Source of the DNA: Planctomycetota bacterium
GTDB lineage: Bacteria > Planctomycetota > GCA-002687715
Reading direction: 5' to 3'
Length of the DNA: 64,000 nt
Assembly (NCBI GenBank): GCA_009691765.1
Contig: SIAO01000003.1
Span: forward strand, 186,001 to 250,000
A program made the translations under genes and the position numbers. Below the pieces are notes generated by a model, which had not been told where the DNA came from, searched no databases, and saw nothing but the letters and a program-made list of their open reading frames with translations. Of this stretch, positions 13,411-22,078 are shown piece after piece. Positions within the stretch are counted from its first letter, which is position 1. Each line of letters begins with the position of its first letter.

Positions 13411-13731
13411 ATGAGCACAAACACGGAACCACGCACAGCGCGCCGCACACTGCTGGGCGTTGTCAGCAGCACCAAGATGGCCAAGACCATCGTGGTGAAG
13501 GTGCAGCGCATGGTGATGCACCCGCTCTACAAGAAGTACATGAAGCGCAGCAGCATCTACAAGGCGCACGATGAGAAGTGCGAAGCAGGCGTGGGTGATC
13601 GTGTGGAAATCATGGAGACACGCCGGATTTCCAAATCTAAGAGCTTCCGCCTTATGCGCATTGTTGCGAAGGCTCGCATTCCTGCGGCCACGCCGCATGT
13701 GACCGGTGGCATCGAGAACGCGGAGGGCTGA
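13411..13731 (+). CDS. rpsQ: 30S ribosomal protein S17
   Basis: S17, 106 residues, an OB-fold protein that binds 16S rRNA early in assembly. The core reads RRTLLGVVSSTKMAKTIVV, then HPLYKKYMKRSSIYKAHDE and GDRVEIMETRRISKSKSFR. It is somewhat longer than the ~85-residue E. coli protein because of an N-terminal STNTEPRTA and a C-terminal ~20-residue tail. The start ATG at 13411 directly follows the rpmC stop. Confidence 0.97.
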   Translation: MSTNTEPRTARRTLLGVVSSTKMAKTIVVKVQRMVMHPLYKKYMKRSSIYKAHDEKCEAGVGDRVEIMETRRISKSKSFRLMRIVAKARIPAATPHVTGGIENAEG

Positions 13732-13734
13732 TCC

Positions 13735-14103
13735 ATGATTCAGGAACAGACACATCTCAGCGTCGCAGACAACACCGGTGCGAAGGATGTCATGTGCATC
13801 CGCGTGCTCGGCGGTTCCAAGCGTCGTTATGCGACGGTTGGCGACATCATTGTGTGCGCCGTGAAGAAGGCTTTGCCCAACGGCACGGTCAAGCAAGGCG
13901 AAGTTGTCAAAGGCGTCATCGTTCGCACCAAGCGCCCCGTGCGCCGCGACGATGGTTCCTACGTGCGCTTCGACAAGAACGCGATTGTGCTGATCGACGC
14001 GGCCAACGAGCCCCGCGGCACCCGCATCTTCGGTGCGGTGGCACGCGAGCTGCGCCAGCGCAACTTCATGAAAATCGTTTCGCTCGCCGCGGAGGTGGTG
14101 TGA
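13735..14103 (+). CDS. rplN: 50S ribosomal protein L14
   Basis: L14, 122 residues, forms intersubunit bridge B8 and is the docking site of the silencing factor RsfS. Conserved [19 protein letters not shown] start, [20 protein letters not shown], and [17 protein letters not shown] near the end. Full family length. The ATG is 3 bases after rpsQ, with GCGGAGGGC as ribosome-binding site. rplX begins one base after its stop. Confidence 0.98.
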   Translation: MIQEQTHLSVADNTGAKDVMCIRVLGGSKRRYATVGDIIVCAVKKALPNGTVKQGEVVKGVIVRTKRPVRRDDGSYVRFDKNAIVLIDAANEPRGTRIFGAVARELRQRNFMKIVSLAAEVV

Positions 14104-14104
14104 C

Positions 14105-14446
14105 ATGGCAGCCCGCATCCTCTTGAACGACGAAGTGGTGGTGATCTCCGGCAAGGACCGCGGCAAACGCGGTCGTGTGCTGCGCATCATCAAGGACAAG
14201 AACAAACTCGTTGTGGATGGCGTGAACATCATCACGCGCCACCTCAAGCGCAACCCGCAGAATCCGTCCGCGGGTGGCCGAGTGCAACGCCCTGCGCCCA
14301 TCGCGGCCTGCAAGGTGATGCCTTGGAGCAGCAAGGACGGCAAAGGCGTGCGCATAGCTTTCAAGGGTGACGGTCGGGAGAAAGCCCGGACAGCACGGCA
14401 GAGCGGAAGCGCACTCGAAAACAACCGCGGCGGGCGCCGTAGCTGA
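14105..14446 (+). CDS. rplX: 50S ribosomal protein L24
   Basis: L24, 113 residues, an assembly-initiator protein near the tunnel exit. The KOW motif is at the N-terminus ([19 protein letters not shown]), followed by [15 protein letters not shown]. The last ~30 residues ([21 protein letters not shown]) are low in conservation and do not show the usual KRvCKKCG-type ending. It follows rplN by one base. Just after its stop comes a palindrome that carries the rplE ribosome-binding site. Confidence 0.96.
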   Translation: MAARILLNDEVVVISGKDRGKRGRVLRIIKDKNKLVVDGVNIITRHLKRNPQNPSAGGRVQRPAPIAACKVMPWSSKDGKGVRIAFKGDGREKARTARQSGSALENNRGGRRS

Positions 14447-14448
14447 GG

Positions 14449-14460
14449 CCCTCGCGAGGG
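14449..14460 (+). promoter_or_regulatory. Palindrome sequestering the rplE Shine-Dalgarno
   Basis: CCCTCGCGAGGG is a perfect 12-base palindrome in the 23-base rplX-rplE gap. Its right arm GAGGG (14456-14460) is the only Shine-Dalgarno for rplE (ATG 14470, spacing 9), so folding would hide it. In E. coli the S8 repressor binds the mRNA exactly at the rplX-rplE junction to control the spc operon. The matching position here suggests translational control, though the hairpin does not itself show a recognisable S8 consensus. Confidence 0.45.
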
Positions 14461-14469
14461 AAGTAACGT

Positions 14470-15027
14470 ATGACGACGACAGCGATACAACCAAGAATGC
14501 GTGAGCTTTATGCGGGCACAGTCCGCACCAAGCTGCGCGAACAATTCAAGTTGCCCAACATCCACCAAGTTCCGGGTCTGCGAAAGATCACGGTGAACAT
14601 GGGTGTTGGCAAAGCGCTCGAGAACCGAAAGCGTCTCGATCAGGCGCTCGAACACCTCGGCGTGATCACAGGGCAAAAGCCCAAAGTGTGCTCCGCCCGG
14701 CGTTCTGAGGCAAGCTTCAAACTGCGCGAAGGCCAGGCTATCGGAGCCAAGGTCGATTTGCGTGGTCCGCGTATGTATGAGTTCCTCGACCGCCTTATTT
14801 CGGTGGTAATCCCGCGTATCCGCGACTTCCGCGGTATCTCGCGTGATTCCTTCGATGGCCGTGGCAACTTCAGCATGGGTTTGTCAGAGCAGAGTCTCTT
14901 CCCGGAGCTTCCGCTGGACAAGGTTGAGTTCACGCAAGGTATGGACATCACGATCGTGATGAGTGGTGGCAGCGATGAAATGTCGCTGCAATTACTGTCC
15001 GAACTCGGGATGCCCTTCAAGCGCTGA
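14470..15027 (+). CDS. rplE: 50S ribosomal protein L5
   Basis: L5 (185 residues) binds 5S rRNA in the central protuberance and contacts the P-site tRNA. Family blocks: [49 protein letters not shown] and [19 protein letters not shown]. The ATG follows a ribosome-binding site buried in a palindrome. It is followed after 10 bases by the zinc-type S14 gene, as in the standard spc operon. Confidence 0.98.
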   Translation: MTTTAIQPRMRELYAGTVRTKLREQFKLPNIHQVPGLRKITVNMGVGKALENRKRLDQALEHLGVITGQKPKVCSARRSEASFKLREGQAIGAKVDLRGPRMYEFLDRLISVVIPRIRDFRGISRDSFDGRGNFSMGLSEQSLFPELPLDKVEFTQGMDITIVMSGGSDEMSLQLLSELGMPFKR

Positions 15028-15037
15028 AAGGTGGAGC

Positions 15038-15223
15038 ATGGCGACCAAGGCCCAAGTCGAAAAGAGCAAGAGACAGCCCAAGTTCGCAACGCGGCATCGG
15101 CGGCGTTGCACGATCTGCGGGCGCCCTCGTGCCGTGTACAGCAAGTTTCTGCTGTGCCGTATTTGTTTCAGAAATCTCGCGCATCGTGGAGAAATCCCCG
15201 GCGTGCGTAAGGCGAGCTGGTAG
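15038..15223 (+). CDS. rpsN: 30S ribosomal protein S14, zinc type
   Basis: Short S14 of the C+ (zinc-binding) type, 61 residues. Two cysteine pairs are present: CTICG and CRIC (CX2C...CX2C), followed by the conserved end [16 protein letters not shown]. Long, cysteine-free paralogues used under zinc limitation are not seen in the window. The ATG is preceded by AAAGGTGGAGC. It lies between rplE and rpsH in the normal order. Confidence 0.97.
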   Translation: MATKAQVEKSKRQPKFATRHRRRCTICGRPRAVYSKFLLCRICFRNLAHRGEIPGVRKASW

Positions 15224-15236
15224 TCGGAGCATTCCC

Positions 15237-15635
15237 ATGTCAATGAGCGACCCAATCGCAGACATGCTTACACGGATCCGTAATGCCAACGCGATCAAGA
15301 TGGAGAAGGTGGATATTCCCACCTCGACATTGAAGCGCGGCATTGCTGAGGTCCTACATCGCAACGGTTTCATTCGCGAGTGGCGCGTGCTGGAAGACGG
15401 CACGCAAGGCACCTTGCGGGTGTTTCTGAAGTATGGCCCGGATGGTGAATTCGTCATCAACCGGATCCAAAGGGTAAGCACGCCTGGTCGCCGCGTTTAT
15501 CGCGGCGTTACGGACATGCCCAAGATCCTTGACGGTCTTGGGGTGGCCATTGTGAGTACGAGCCGCGGCATCCTCTCGGATCACGAAGCGCGCACACAGC
15601 GCGTTGGTGGTGAGGTGTTGGCGGAGGTTTGGTGA
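15237..15635 (+). CDS. rpsH: 30S ribosomal protein S8
   Basis: S8, 132 residues, a primary 16S rRNA binder and, in E. coli, the autogenous repressor of the spc operon. It opens with SDPIADMLTRIRNANAIKME and ends GLGVAIVSTSRGILSDHEA plus a GGEVLAEVW tail. This contains the conserved STSRGIL-D-A RNA-binding block. ATG 15237 has CGGAG at 6 bases and is preferred over ATG 15243. The possible operator is the palindrome just before rplE. Confidence 0.97.
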   Translation: MSMSDPIADMLTRIRNANAIKMEKVDIPTSTLKRGIAEVLHRNGFIREWRVLEDGTQGTLRVFLKYGPDGEFVINRIQRVSTPGRRVYRGVTDMPKILDGLGVAIVSTSRGILSDHEARTQRVGGEVLAEVW

Positions 15636-15653
15636 TCTCCTGAGGAGACGCAT

Positions 15654-16202
15654 ATGTCGAGACTCGGCAAAAAACCTGTGTCCATCCCCAAGGGCGTGAA
15701 TGTCGCCGTTGACGGACGCAGGGTGAAAATTAAAGGGCCCAAGGGCGAATTCGCTATGCCGATCGCGCTGGGCATCGGTGTGAGTTCGGACGCTGACTCT
15801 GTCACCGTCACGCGCTCGAGCGAAGCTCGCAAAGTGCGAGCGATGCATGGCACGACACGGGCCAACATCGCCTGCATGTTGAAGGGCGTTTCCGAGGGCT
15901 ACTTGCAGGTGCTGGAAATCGAAGGCGTGGGCTACAACGCCGCCGCTCAAGGTGCCAACAAGCTGGTGCTCAAGATCGGTTTCAACGCTGATCGCGTCAT
16001 GCTGACGCCTGAAGGCGTCAGCGTCGCGACGCCCAAAAACACCATCATCAACATTTCAGGGGCTGACAAGCAAAAGGTTGGTCAGTTCGCTGCTGAAGTC
16101 CGCGGCGTGCGTCCGCCAGAACCCTACAAGGGCAAAGGCATTCGCTACGCGGGCGAGAAGATCATCCGCAAGGTCGGCAAGGCTGTCGGCGGCAAGGGCT
16201 GA
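15654..16202 (+). CDS. rplF: 50S ribosomal protein L6
   Basis: L6, 182 residues, two tandem alpha/beta domains near the sarcin-ricin loop. Start [15 protein letters not shown], middle [20 protein letters not shown], and the C-terminal signature [18 protein letters not shown] are all present. A TGAGGAGACG ribosome-binding site precedes the ATG. Normal spacing of 18 bases after rpsH and 11 before rplR. Confidence 0.98.
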   Translation: MSRLGKKPVSIPKGVNVAVDGRRVKIKGPKGEFAMPIALGIGVSSDADSVTVTRSSEARKVRAMHGTTRANIACMLKGVSEGYLQVLEIEGVGYNAAAQGANKLVLKIGFNADRVMLTPEGVSVATPKNTIINISGADKQKVGQFAAEVRGVRPPEPYKGKGIRYAGEKIIRKVGKAVGGKG

Positions 16203-16213
16203 GGAGCGCATCC

Positions 16214-16588
16214 ATGTCTCAATCAACGCAAAAGAAAAAGGCCGCGAGCCGCTTGCGCCGCAAGCGCCACATCCGGCACGCAGTGTCCGGAAGTGCAGCG
16301 CGCCCGCGGCTCTCTGTGTATCGCAGCCTCACCAACATCTACGCGCAGCTCATCGACGACGATGCAGGGCGCACGCTGGCCGCAGCCGCGTCACTCGAAG
16401 AAGTCTTGCGCACCGCGACGGTGGAAGGCGGCAAGAGTGGTCGCGCCGAAGCCGTTGGCAAGTTGCTGGCCGAGCGTGCGAAAGAGAAGGGCATCGTCAA
16501 GGTTGTGTTTGACCGCAATGGATTCCGTTTCCACGGTCGAGTGAAAGCTCTCGCCGAGGCAGCCCGCAAGGCTGGATTGGAGTTCTGA
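16214..16588 (+). CDS. rplR: 50S ribosomal protein L18
   Basis: L18 (124 residues) forms the 5S rRNA complex with L5 and L25. It has the basic N-terminus ([16 protein letters not shown]), the [19 protein letters not shown] block and the C-terminal [26 protein letters not shown]. The ribosome-binding site GAGGAGCG overlaps the rplF stop region. It is followed by rpsE after one base, so the pair is coupled. Confidence 0.98.
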   Translation: MSQSTQKKKAASRLRRKRHIRHAVSGSAARPRLSVYRSLTNIYAQLIDDDAGRTLAAAASLEEVLRTATVEGGKSGRAEAVGKLLAERAKEKGIVKVVFDRNGFRFHGRVKALAEAARKAGLEF

Positions 16589-16589
16589 T

Positions 16590-17117
16590 ATGGAAACCAG
16601 AAATACTAGACCAACGCGTGGACCGCGTCATAACGACGGTGACCGTGGCGACGGCCTCGTCGAAGTCGTGGTGCACATCAACCGCAACTGCAAAGTTGTG
16701 AAGGGCGGCAAGCGCTTCTCCTTCTCGGCCCTCGTGGTCGTGGGTGATCGCGCCGGTCGCGCAGGTGTCGGATTCGCCAAGGCGAACGACGTTCCCTCCA
16801 GCGTCGAGAAGGCCGGCAAGGATGCGCGCCGTTCCATGTTCACCATTCCGATGGTGGGCTCGACCATTCCTCACAAAGTGCGCGGGCGCTTCGGCGCTGG
16901 CCACATCGTGTTGCTTCCGGCTCCTCCGGGCACAGGTGTCATCGCAGGGGCTGTCGCCCGTGCGGTGTTGACCAGTGCTGGTGTGGGCGATGTGCTCACC
17001 AAGAGTTTCGGAAGCGGCAATTGCTCAAACTTGATCAAGGCGACTCTCGATGCGCTGCATCAGCTGCGCACGCGGGAGCAGGTGGAAAACCTCCGCGGTG
17101 TGAAGCTGCCTTCATAG
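16590..17117 (+). CDS. rpsE: 30S ribosomal protein S5
   Basis: S5, 175 residues, a fidelity protein at the mRNA entrance. It has the double-stranded RNA binding domain (VVHINRNCKVVKGGKRFSF) and the C-terminal domain with LLPAPPGTGVIAGAVARAVL and AGVGDVLTKSFGS. The spectinomycin-site loop KVVKGGKRFSFS matches the sensitive form, with no obvious resistance deletion. Unlike most spc operons, the next gene is rplO, 19 bases away, so rpmD (L30) is missing here. Confidence 0.98.
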   Translation: METRNTRPTRGPRHNDGDRGDGLVEVVVHINRNCKVVKGGKRFSFSALVVVGDRAGRAGVGFAKANDVPSSVEKAGKDARRSMFTIPMVGSTIPHKVRGRFGAGHIVLLPAPPGTGVIAGAVARAVLTSAGVGDVLTKSFGSGNCSNLIKATLDALHQLRTREQVENLRGVKLPS

Positions 17118-17136
17118 GCGCAAGGAGCAGGATTCC

Positions 17137-17592
17137 ATGCAACTTCATGACGTCAGACAAGTCGCGATCCCACGCAAGCACCGCATGCGCGTCGGCCGTG
17201 GTATCGGTTCCGGCAAAGGCAAGACCGCAGGCAAGGGCACCAAGGGCCAGCAGTCTCGCTCTGGCTACAGCGCGAAGCGCGGGCATGAAGGTGGACAGAA
17301 TCCGCTGTGGCGCCGGTTGCCGAAGCGCGGTTTCACCAACGCTCGCTTCAAGGTTGACTACGATGTGGTCAATCTGTGCACTTTGAATGAGTTTGACGCT
17401 GGCTCAGTGGTGGATTTGGCCGTGCTCAAAGAGCGCGGTTTGATCACCAAGAGCGCAAAGCTGCTCAAGGTGCTCGCGCAAGGAACTCTGGATCGCGCCT
17501 TGACGGTGCGTGCCCACGCTTTCAGCGCGAAAGCCACTGAGGCGATCACGGCCGCCAGCGGCACTGCCGAGACGGTCGGAGGGAAGGGCTGA
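17137..17592 (+). CDS. rplO: 50S ribosomal protein L15
   Basis: L15, 151 residues, a late assembly protein linking 23S rRNA domains. The N-terminal basic extension reads RVGRGIGSGKGKTAGKGTKG, then GGQNPLWRRLPKRGFTN, typical of the family. GCAAGGAGC is the ribosome-binding site. The stop TGA overlaps the secY ATG (TGATG at 17590-17594), which suggests re-initiation coupling between L15 and the translocon. Confidence 0.98.
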   Translation: MQLHDVRQVAIPRKHRMRVGRGIGSGKGKTAGKGTKGQQSRSGYSAKRGHEGGQNPLWRRLPKRGFTNARFKVDYDVVNLCTLNEFDAGSVVDLAVLKERGLITKSAKLLKVLAQGTLDRALTVRAHAFSAKATEAITAASGTAETVGGKG

Positions 17593-18929
17593 TGCTGCGC
17601 CAGTTGGGCAACCTATTCCGAGTGGAGTCGCTGAGATCCAAGATCTTCGTCACTCTCGGACTGTTGTTTGTGTACCGCTTTGGCAATCAGTTGCTGTTGC
17701 CGGGTGTGGACTACTCCAGCATGCAGGATTGGTTGGGTAAGCAAGCAGATTCGGGCGTAACGCCCTTCGTCGGTCTCATGAACGCCTTGGCAGGTGCGAA
17801 TGTGAACATGCCAGTGTTCATGTCGCTGGGCATTCTGCCTTACATCACTTCCTCGATCATCTTCTCGCTGTTGGTGAAGGTTGTGCCGAGCCTCGAAGCA
17901 CTCTCCAAGGAGGGCGCATCGGGTCAGCGCAAGATCAATCAATACTCGCGCTTGTTCACCGTGCCGATCTGCGTGTTTCAAGCCATCGCGATCTGCCTGA
18001 CATTCTTCCGCGGCCTCGCAGTCCCTGCAGGCGAAGGCGGAGCAGGCGCCATTCACTCCTTCGATTTCGGTTTCATCGCCATGGCAGTCTTGGGCATGAC
18101 CGCGGGGACGATCTTCTTGATGTGGATCGGCGAACAGATCACTGCTCACGGCATCGGCAACGGCGTGTCGCTGATCATCACCGCGAACATCGTGTCGGAT
18201 ATCCCGACCGCATTCTTCCGCATCCTTGATCAGGCTCAGAAGGATCGCACTTTCATCCTCATTGCGGTCCTGATGGCCATGGTGTACCTCGGCGTGGTGA
18301 TTGGCGTGGTCTACATGACCAAAGCACAACGCCGCGTGCCGATTCATCAGGCCAAGCAGATGAAAGGCAATCGCCAAGTTGGTGGTGGCCGTCACTACCT
18401 GCCCTTCAAACTGAATCAGGCCAACGTGATGCCTGTCATCTTCGCCTCGGCCGTGCTGACTCTGCCCACAACGATCGCCACGGCGGTGAGTGGAGGCAGC
18501 TTCGACTTCATCGCCTACGGCGGTTGGTGGTGGATCACAGTCGAGCTCACTCTGATCGTCTTCTTTGCGTACTTCTGGACATCGTTGATGTTCCAGCCCG
18601 CAGAGATGGCCAACAATTTGAAGGAATACGGTGTGTTCATCCCGGGCCAACGCCCAGGCAAACAAACCGCAGAGTTCCTCAACAAGATCATGATCCACGT
18701 GACTCTCGTGGGTGCTGCATTCCTTGCAGCGCTCGCTGTGTTGCCTACGATAGCCAGCGAAGCCATGGGCATTGATCGTTTCGTCGCTCAATTCCTCGGC
18801 GGCACCGGCATCCTCATTGTTGTCGGGGTCACGCTCGATCTCGTGGATCAACTCAACGCAGGGCTCCTGAATCGGCAGTACGACGGTTTCATGTCGGCGG
18901 CGAGTTCACGGCGAGGAGCACGCGGTTGA
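17592..18929 (+). CDS. secY: Preprotein translocase subunit SecY
   Basis: Core channel of the Sec translocon in the inner membrane, 445 residues with the ten expected membrane segments. Recognisable elements are the plug/TM2 region (TPFVGLMNALAGANVNMPVF, LGILPYITSSIIF), GNGVSLIITANIV, the ribosome-binding cytoplasmic loop around QMKGNRQVGGGRHYLP, and EFLNKIMIHVTLVGAAFLAALA. It is coupled to rplO and overlaps adk by 4 bases, an arrangement often seen in spc operons outside the proteobacteria. Confidence 0.98.
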   Translation: MLRQLGNLFRVESLRSKIFVTLGLLFVYRFGNQLLLPGVDYSSMQDWLGKQADSGVTPFVGLMNALAGANVNMPVFMSLGILPYITSSIIFSLLVKVVPSLEALSKEGASGQRKINQYSRLFTVPICVFQAIAICLTFFRGLAVPAGEGGAGAIHSFDFGFIAMAVLGMTAGTIFLMWIGEQITAHGIGNGVSLIITANIVSDIPTAFFRILDQAQKDRTFILIAVLMAMVYLGVVIGVVYMTKAQRRVPIHQAKQMKGNRQVGGGRHYLPFKLNQANVMPVIFASAVLTLPTTIATAVSGGSFDFIAYGGWWWITVELTLIVFFAYFWTSLMFQPAEMANNLKEYGVFIPGQRPGKQTAEFLNKIMIHVTLVGAAFLAALAVLPTIASEAMGIDRFVAQFLGGTGILIVVGVTLDLVDQLNAGLLNRQYDGFMSAASSRRGARG

Positions 18930-19588
18930 CCTCAACGCAGGACATCATCCTTCTTGGACCTCCCGGTGCGGGTAAGGGCACTCAGGCGTTTCGCCTCGCG
19001 ACGCGCCTTGGATTGCCGCACATCAGCACTGGAGATCTTTTCCGCCAGAATCTGCGTGAGCAGACGCCGGTGGGGTTGATGGCCAAGGGCTTCATGGATC
19101 GCGGATTGCTCGTGCCCGACGAAGTCGTGTGTGAGATGGTGCGTGAGCGCTTGGAACTCGACGATGCGTCATCAGGCTCATTGCTCGATGGTTTCCCGCG
19201 CACGATTCCGCAAGCGGAAGCGCTGGAAGGAATGTTGCGGCGCTTGGGGCGGCGTGTCGATTGCGTGCTCTTTTTTGATGCCCAAGATGCAACACTCGTG
19301 GAGCGCATCGCAGGGCGATTGACCTGCAGTGGCTGTAGCGCGGCATTCCATGCGCGTTTCGCGCCACCAAAGGTTGCTGGCGTTTGTGATCACTGCGGTA
19401 AGGCCGGTCTGGCTGTGCGCAGCGATGACACCGAAGCCGCGGTATCTGCGCGTCTCGTGGAATACAGAACCAAGACTGAACCCCTGTTGTCCCGCTACAC
19501 CAAGTCGGGCCAGCTGCGGGTGATCAATGCGGAACAACCCATCGCCACGGTCGAGAATTCACTCGCGCTGGCCTTGGAATCGAACTGA
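18926..19588 (+). CDS. adk: Adenylate kinase
   Basis: Catalyses ATP + AMP to 2 ADP in the cytoplasm; 220 residues. The P-loop GPPGAGKGTQ is at residues ~11-20, and the AMP-binding DGFPRT motif is intact. The LID domain carries four cysteines in two CX2C pairs (CSGC and CDHC), the zinc-binding long form. The start is TTG at 18926, overlapping the secY stop by 4 bases, with GGAG 8 bases upstream. No nearby ATG would keep the conserved N-terminus, so TTG is well supported. Confidence 0.97.
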   Translation: MTSTQDIILLGPPGAGKGTQAFRLATRLGLPHISTGDLFRQNLREQTPVGLMAKGFMDRGLLVPDEVVCEMVRERLELDDASSGSLLDGFPRTIPQAEALEGMLRRLGRRVDCVLFFDAQDATLVERIAGRLTCSGCSAAFHARFAPPKVAGVCDHCGKAGLAVRSDDTEAAVSARLVEYRTKTEPLLSRYTKSGQLRVINAEQPIATVENSLALALESN

Positions 19589-19605
19589 AGCGGAGGAACG
19601 AAACG

Positions 19606-20406
19606 ATGGTCACCTATAAATCATCCAGCGAGATCGCAAAAATGCGCATCGCCGGTGAGGTGATCGTCCGCGTATTCGAACTCTGCACAAAAATTCTGCG
19701 CCCCGGAATTTCGACAGGTGAAGTGGACAGCAAGGTTGAAGAACTCATTCGGTCCAATGGGGACCGCCCGAGTTTCAAAGGTTATTGCGGGTTCCCGGCT
19801 AGCATCTGCGCTTCGCTCAACGAAGAGATTGTGCATGGCATTCCGGGCGACCGCTTGGTGCGTGAAGGCGACATTTTGTGCGTGGATGTTGGCGTGATCC
19901 ACCAAGGGTGGCATGCTGATGCAGCGCGTACCTATGCTATTGGCGTACTCAGTGCTGAACGCGACGCGTTGGCCCAGGCCACCGCTGATGGACTGAACGC
20001 TGGCATCGCTGCGGCGATCGTAGGGCACAGGCTTTCCCACATCGCTCAAGCGGTGGAGGCTGAAGGTCGGCGTCATGGCTACGGCGTGGTCGAACAATAT
20101 GTAGGACATGGAATCGGCACTGCGTTGCATGAAGAGCCGCAGGTTCCGAATTGCATGACTCCTGCACTGAAACGAAACGACATGGTCCTGAAGGCAGGAC
20201 TGGTGCTCGCCATTGAGCCGATGTTCAACCTCGGCACAGCGGACACGCGCACCAAGTCGGATGGATGGACGGTGGTTACTGCTGACGGAAAGTGCAGTGC
20301 GCACTTCGAGGACACAGTGGCCCTGACGGACAACGGTCCGGAAGTGCTGACCCGGAAGGATGCCACGGAGCGCATCTGGACTGGATCGGCGAGGAGTACG
20401 TCATGA
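19606..20406 (+). CDS. map: Methionine aminopeptidase, type I
   Basis: Removes the N-terminal methionine from new proteins; 266 residues. The five metal ligands of the pita-bread fold are visible: Asp in [18 protein letters not shown] (two Asp), His in [14 protein letters not shown], Glu in [11 protein letters not shown] and Glu in [10 protein letters not shown]. The conserved substrate His is in the [10 protein letters not shown] segment. Ribosome-binding site GCGGAGGAACG. In many bacteria map is followed by infA and rpmJ. Here rpmJ overlaps it directly (ATGA) and infA is absent. Confidence 0.98.
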   Translation: MVTYKSSSEIAKMRIAGEVIVRVFELCTKILRPGISTGEVDSKVEELIRSNGDRPSFKGYCGFPASICASLNEEIVHGIPGDRLVREGDILCVDVGVIHQGWHADAARTYAIGVLSAERDALAQATADGLNAGIAAAIVGHRLSHIAQAVEAEGRRHGYGVVEQYVGHGIGTALHEEPQVPNCMTPALKRNDMVLKAGLVLAIEPMFNLGTADTRTKSDGWTVVTADGKCSAHFEDTVALTDNGPEVLTRKDATERIWTGSARSTS

Positions 20407-20519
20407 AGGTTCGGGCTTCAGTAAAGAAGATCTGTGCAGAATGCAAACTGATCCGTCGCCAGGGTGTCCTGCGCGTGATCTGCAAAGCGGACCCGCGTCA
20501 CAAACAGCGTCAGGGCTGA
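20403..20519 (+). CDS. rpmJ: 50S ribosomal protein L36, zinc form
   Basis: L36 is a 38-residue zinc-ribbon protein of the large subunit. The sequence starts [14 protein letters not shown], with Cys11, Cys14, Cys27 and His33 as the zinc ligands, and ends DPRHKQRQG, i.e. the C+ form. The ATG overlaps the map stop (ATGA), and the ribosome-binding site GGCGAGGAG is inside map. It precedes rpsM as in the standard alpha operon. Confidence 0.98.
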   Translation: MKVRASVKKICAECKLIRRQGVLRVICKADPRHKQRQG

Positions 20520-20534
20520 AGAGGAACTCGCACC

Positions 20535-20918
20535 ATGGCACGCATTTCAGGTGTTGATTTGCCGCAAGACAAGATGGCGAAGATCTCGCTTCGCTACCTC
20601 TACGGCGTAGGGCCCAAGCTGGCGCTGGACATCTGCGCCGAGCTGGGCATTCCGCCGGACAAGAAGATCAAGGATCTCAACGAAGAAGAGGTCGCGCGCA
20701 TCAATGTGCTCATCGACCGCAAGTACGTCGTTGAAGGCAGCCTGCGCCGTCAGGTGATGCAAAACATCCAGCGTCTCAAGAACACTCGCAGCTATCGCGG
20801 CATCAGGCACATCAAGAGCTTGCCTGTTCGCGGACAGCAGACCCAAAGCAACGCGCGCACGCGTAAGGGCAAGAAGAAGACGGTCGCCGGCAAGAAGTCT
20901 GTGAAGGCGATGCGCTAA
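20535..20918 (+). CDS. rpsM: 30S ribosomal protein S13
   Basis: S13, 127 residues, contacts P-site tRNA and forms intersubunit bridges from the 30S head. It has RISGVDLPQDKMAKISLRYL at the start, the GVGPKLALDICAELGI helix-hairpin-helix, and the end HIKSLPVRGQQTQSNARTRK with a basic tail. GAAGAGGAAC is the ribosome-binding site. First full ribosomal gene of the alpha-operon block, followed by rpsK. Confidence 0.98.
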   Translation: MARISGVDLPQDKMAKISLRYLYGVGPKLALDICAELGIPPDKKIKDLNEEEVARINVLIDRKYVVEGSLRRQVMQNIQRLKNTRSYRGIRHIKSLPVRGQQTQSNARTRKGKKKTVAGKKSVKAMR

Positions 20919-20927
20919 GGAACGAAC

Positions 20928-21362
20928 ATGAGCAAAGAACCCGAGAAAGCCACGACAGCTGCCGCAGAAGGCGCAGCGACGGACGCAAAGGCCCACAAAA
21001 AGAAGGCCAAGCGCTCGGTCACGAAGGGCATCGTCTTTATCAAGGCGACGTTCAACAACACCATCGTCACCTTCACCGATATGCAAGGTGGCGTGCTTTG
21101 CACTGCCAGCGCTGGCACCATTGGTTACAAAGGATCGCGCAAGAGCACGCCGTATGCTGCACAGCGCGCTGCTGAGAAGGCGGCAGAAGCCGCCAGTAAG
21201 TATGGCTTGAAGGAAGTTGAGATTCGCATCACGGGCCCAGGCTCGGGTCGTGAATCCGCTGTGCGCGCGTTGCGCAACATGGGCATGGAAATCAAGGCCA
21301 TAGAAGATGTGACACCGGTGCCGCATAACGGCTGCCGTCCGCGTAAGCGTCGTCGTATCTGA
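20928..21362 (+). CDS. rpsK: 30S ribosomal protein S11
   Basis: S11, 144 residues, lies on the 30S platform near the E-site mRNA. The core reads [42 protein letters not shown] and the end [20 protein letters not shown]. The N-terminus is extended by about 25 Ala/Glu/Lys-rich residues beyond the conserved core. AAGGAACGAAC precedes the ATG. A 58-base gap with a 7-bp hairpin separates it from rpsD. Confidence 0.98.
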   Translation: MSKEPEKATTAAAEGAATDAKAHKKKAKRSVTKGIVFIKATFNNTIVTFTDMQGGVLCTASAGTIGYKGSRKSTPYAAQRAAEKAAEAASKYGLKEVEIRITGPGSGRESAVRALRNMGMEIKAIEDVTPVPHNGCRPRKRRRI

Positions 21363-21389
21363 GTTGATGGACTGAATCACAAGACAAGC

Positions 21390-21406
21390 GCGAGGCTTTG
21401 CCTCGC
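21390..21406 (+). promoter_or_regulatory. Hairpin just upstream of the rpsD ribosome-binding site
   Basis: GCGAGGC (21390-21396) and GCCTCGC (21400-21406) form a perfect 7-bp stem with a TTT loop, ending 1-2 bases before the rpsD Shine-Dalgarno GGAGGAA (from 21408). S4 is an autogenous regulator in several bacteria, and Bacillus has a dedicated rpsD leader. The position makes translational control plausible, but no known S4-target pseudoknot was recognised. Confidence 0.4.
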
Positions 21407-21420
21407 TGGAGGAATCAGGG

Positions 21421-22056
21421 ATGGCTCGTAATATTGGACCAAAATGCAGACTGTGCCGTCGGGAAGGCATCAAGCTTTTCCTGAAGGGTGAGCGCTGCCA
21501 TAGCGTGAAATGCGCGATTGCACGTCGCGGCGAACAAGCGCCCGGCACGCAAGGCACTAAGCGCGCCAAGAAGTCGTCAGAGTACGGCTTGCAACTGCGT
21601 GAGAAGCAGCGCTTGAAGCGCATGGCTGGTTTGCTCGAGCGCCAGTTCCGTACGGTTTTTGCGCGGGCTCAACGCCAACGCGGCAACACGGGGACGGCGC
21701 TCATCGACCTCGTCCAGCGTCGGCTCGATCACGCTGTACGCATGTCTGGCTTCGGGTATGGCCCAGCCAGCTCGCGTCAGTTGATCGTGCACGGACTGGT
21801 GTACCTGAACGGCCGCCGCGCCGACCGTCCAAGCATGATGATCAACGCCGGTGATGTGATTACCTTCACGCAACGCGAGAAGGGCCGCGAATTGATCAAG
21901 AAGATCCTCGAGGGCACTAAGGCTTATCAGCAAGTGCCCAGCTGGCTCGAACGTGATGAGACCAATTTGGCAGTCAAGGTCCTGAATCTGCCTACCCGCG
22001 AAGAGTACCCCTTCGAGATCCGCGCACAGCTGATCGTCGAAGGTGCGTCCAAGTGA
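21421..22056 (+). CDS. rpsD: 30S ribosomal protein S4
   Basis: S4, 211 residues, a primary assembly and fidelity protein. The N-terminal zinc-type knot is seen as CRLCRREGIKLFLKGERC...C (Cys at about 11, 14, 27 and 31). The S4 RNA-binding domain spans residues ~100-165 (RLDHAVRMSGFGYGPASSRQLIVHG split by LVYLNGRRAD). The end EYPFEIRAQLIVEGASK is typical. A strong GGAGGAA ribosome-binding site follows the upstream hairpin. It is located between rpsK and rpoA as usual. Confidence 0.98.
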   Translation: MARNIGPKCRLCRREGIKLFLKGERCHSVKCAIARRGEQAPGTQGTKRAKKSSEYGLQLREKQRLKRMAGLLERQFRTVFARAQRQRGNTGTALIDLVQRRLDHAVRMSGFGYGPASSRQLIVHGLVYLNGRRADRPSMMINAGDVITFTQREKGRELIKKILEGTKAYQQVPSWLERDETNLAVKVLNLPTREEYPFEIRAQLIVEGASK

Positions 22057-22078
22057 GCTGAACCGAGGAGGGATACAC

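Noticed and set aside
17613-18851. Open frame antisense to secY (412 codons)
   Set aside because: His/Asp-rich composition is the mirror of hydrophobic membrane codons. Not a gene.
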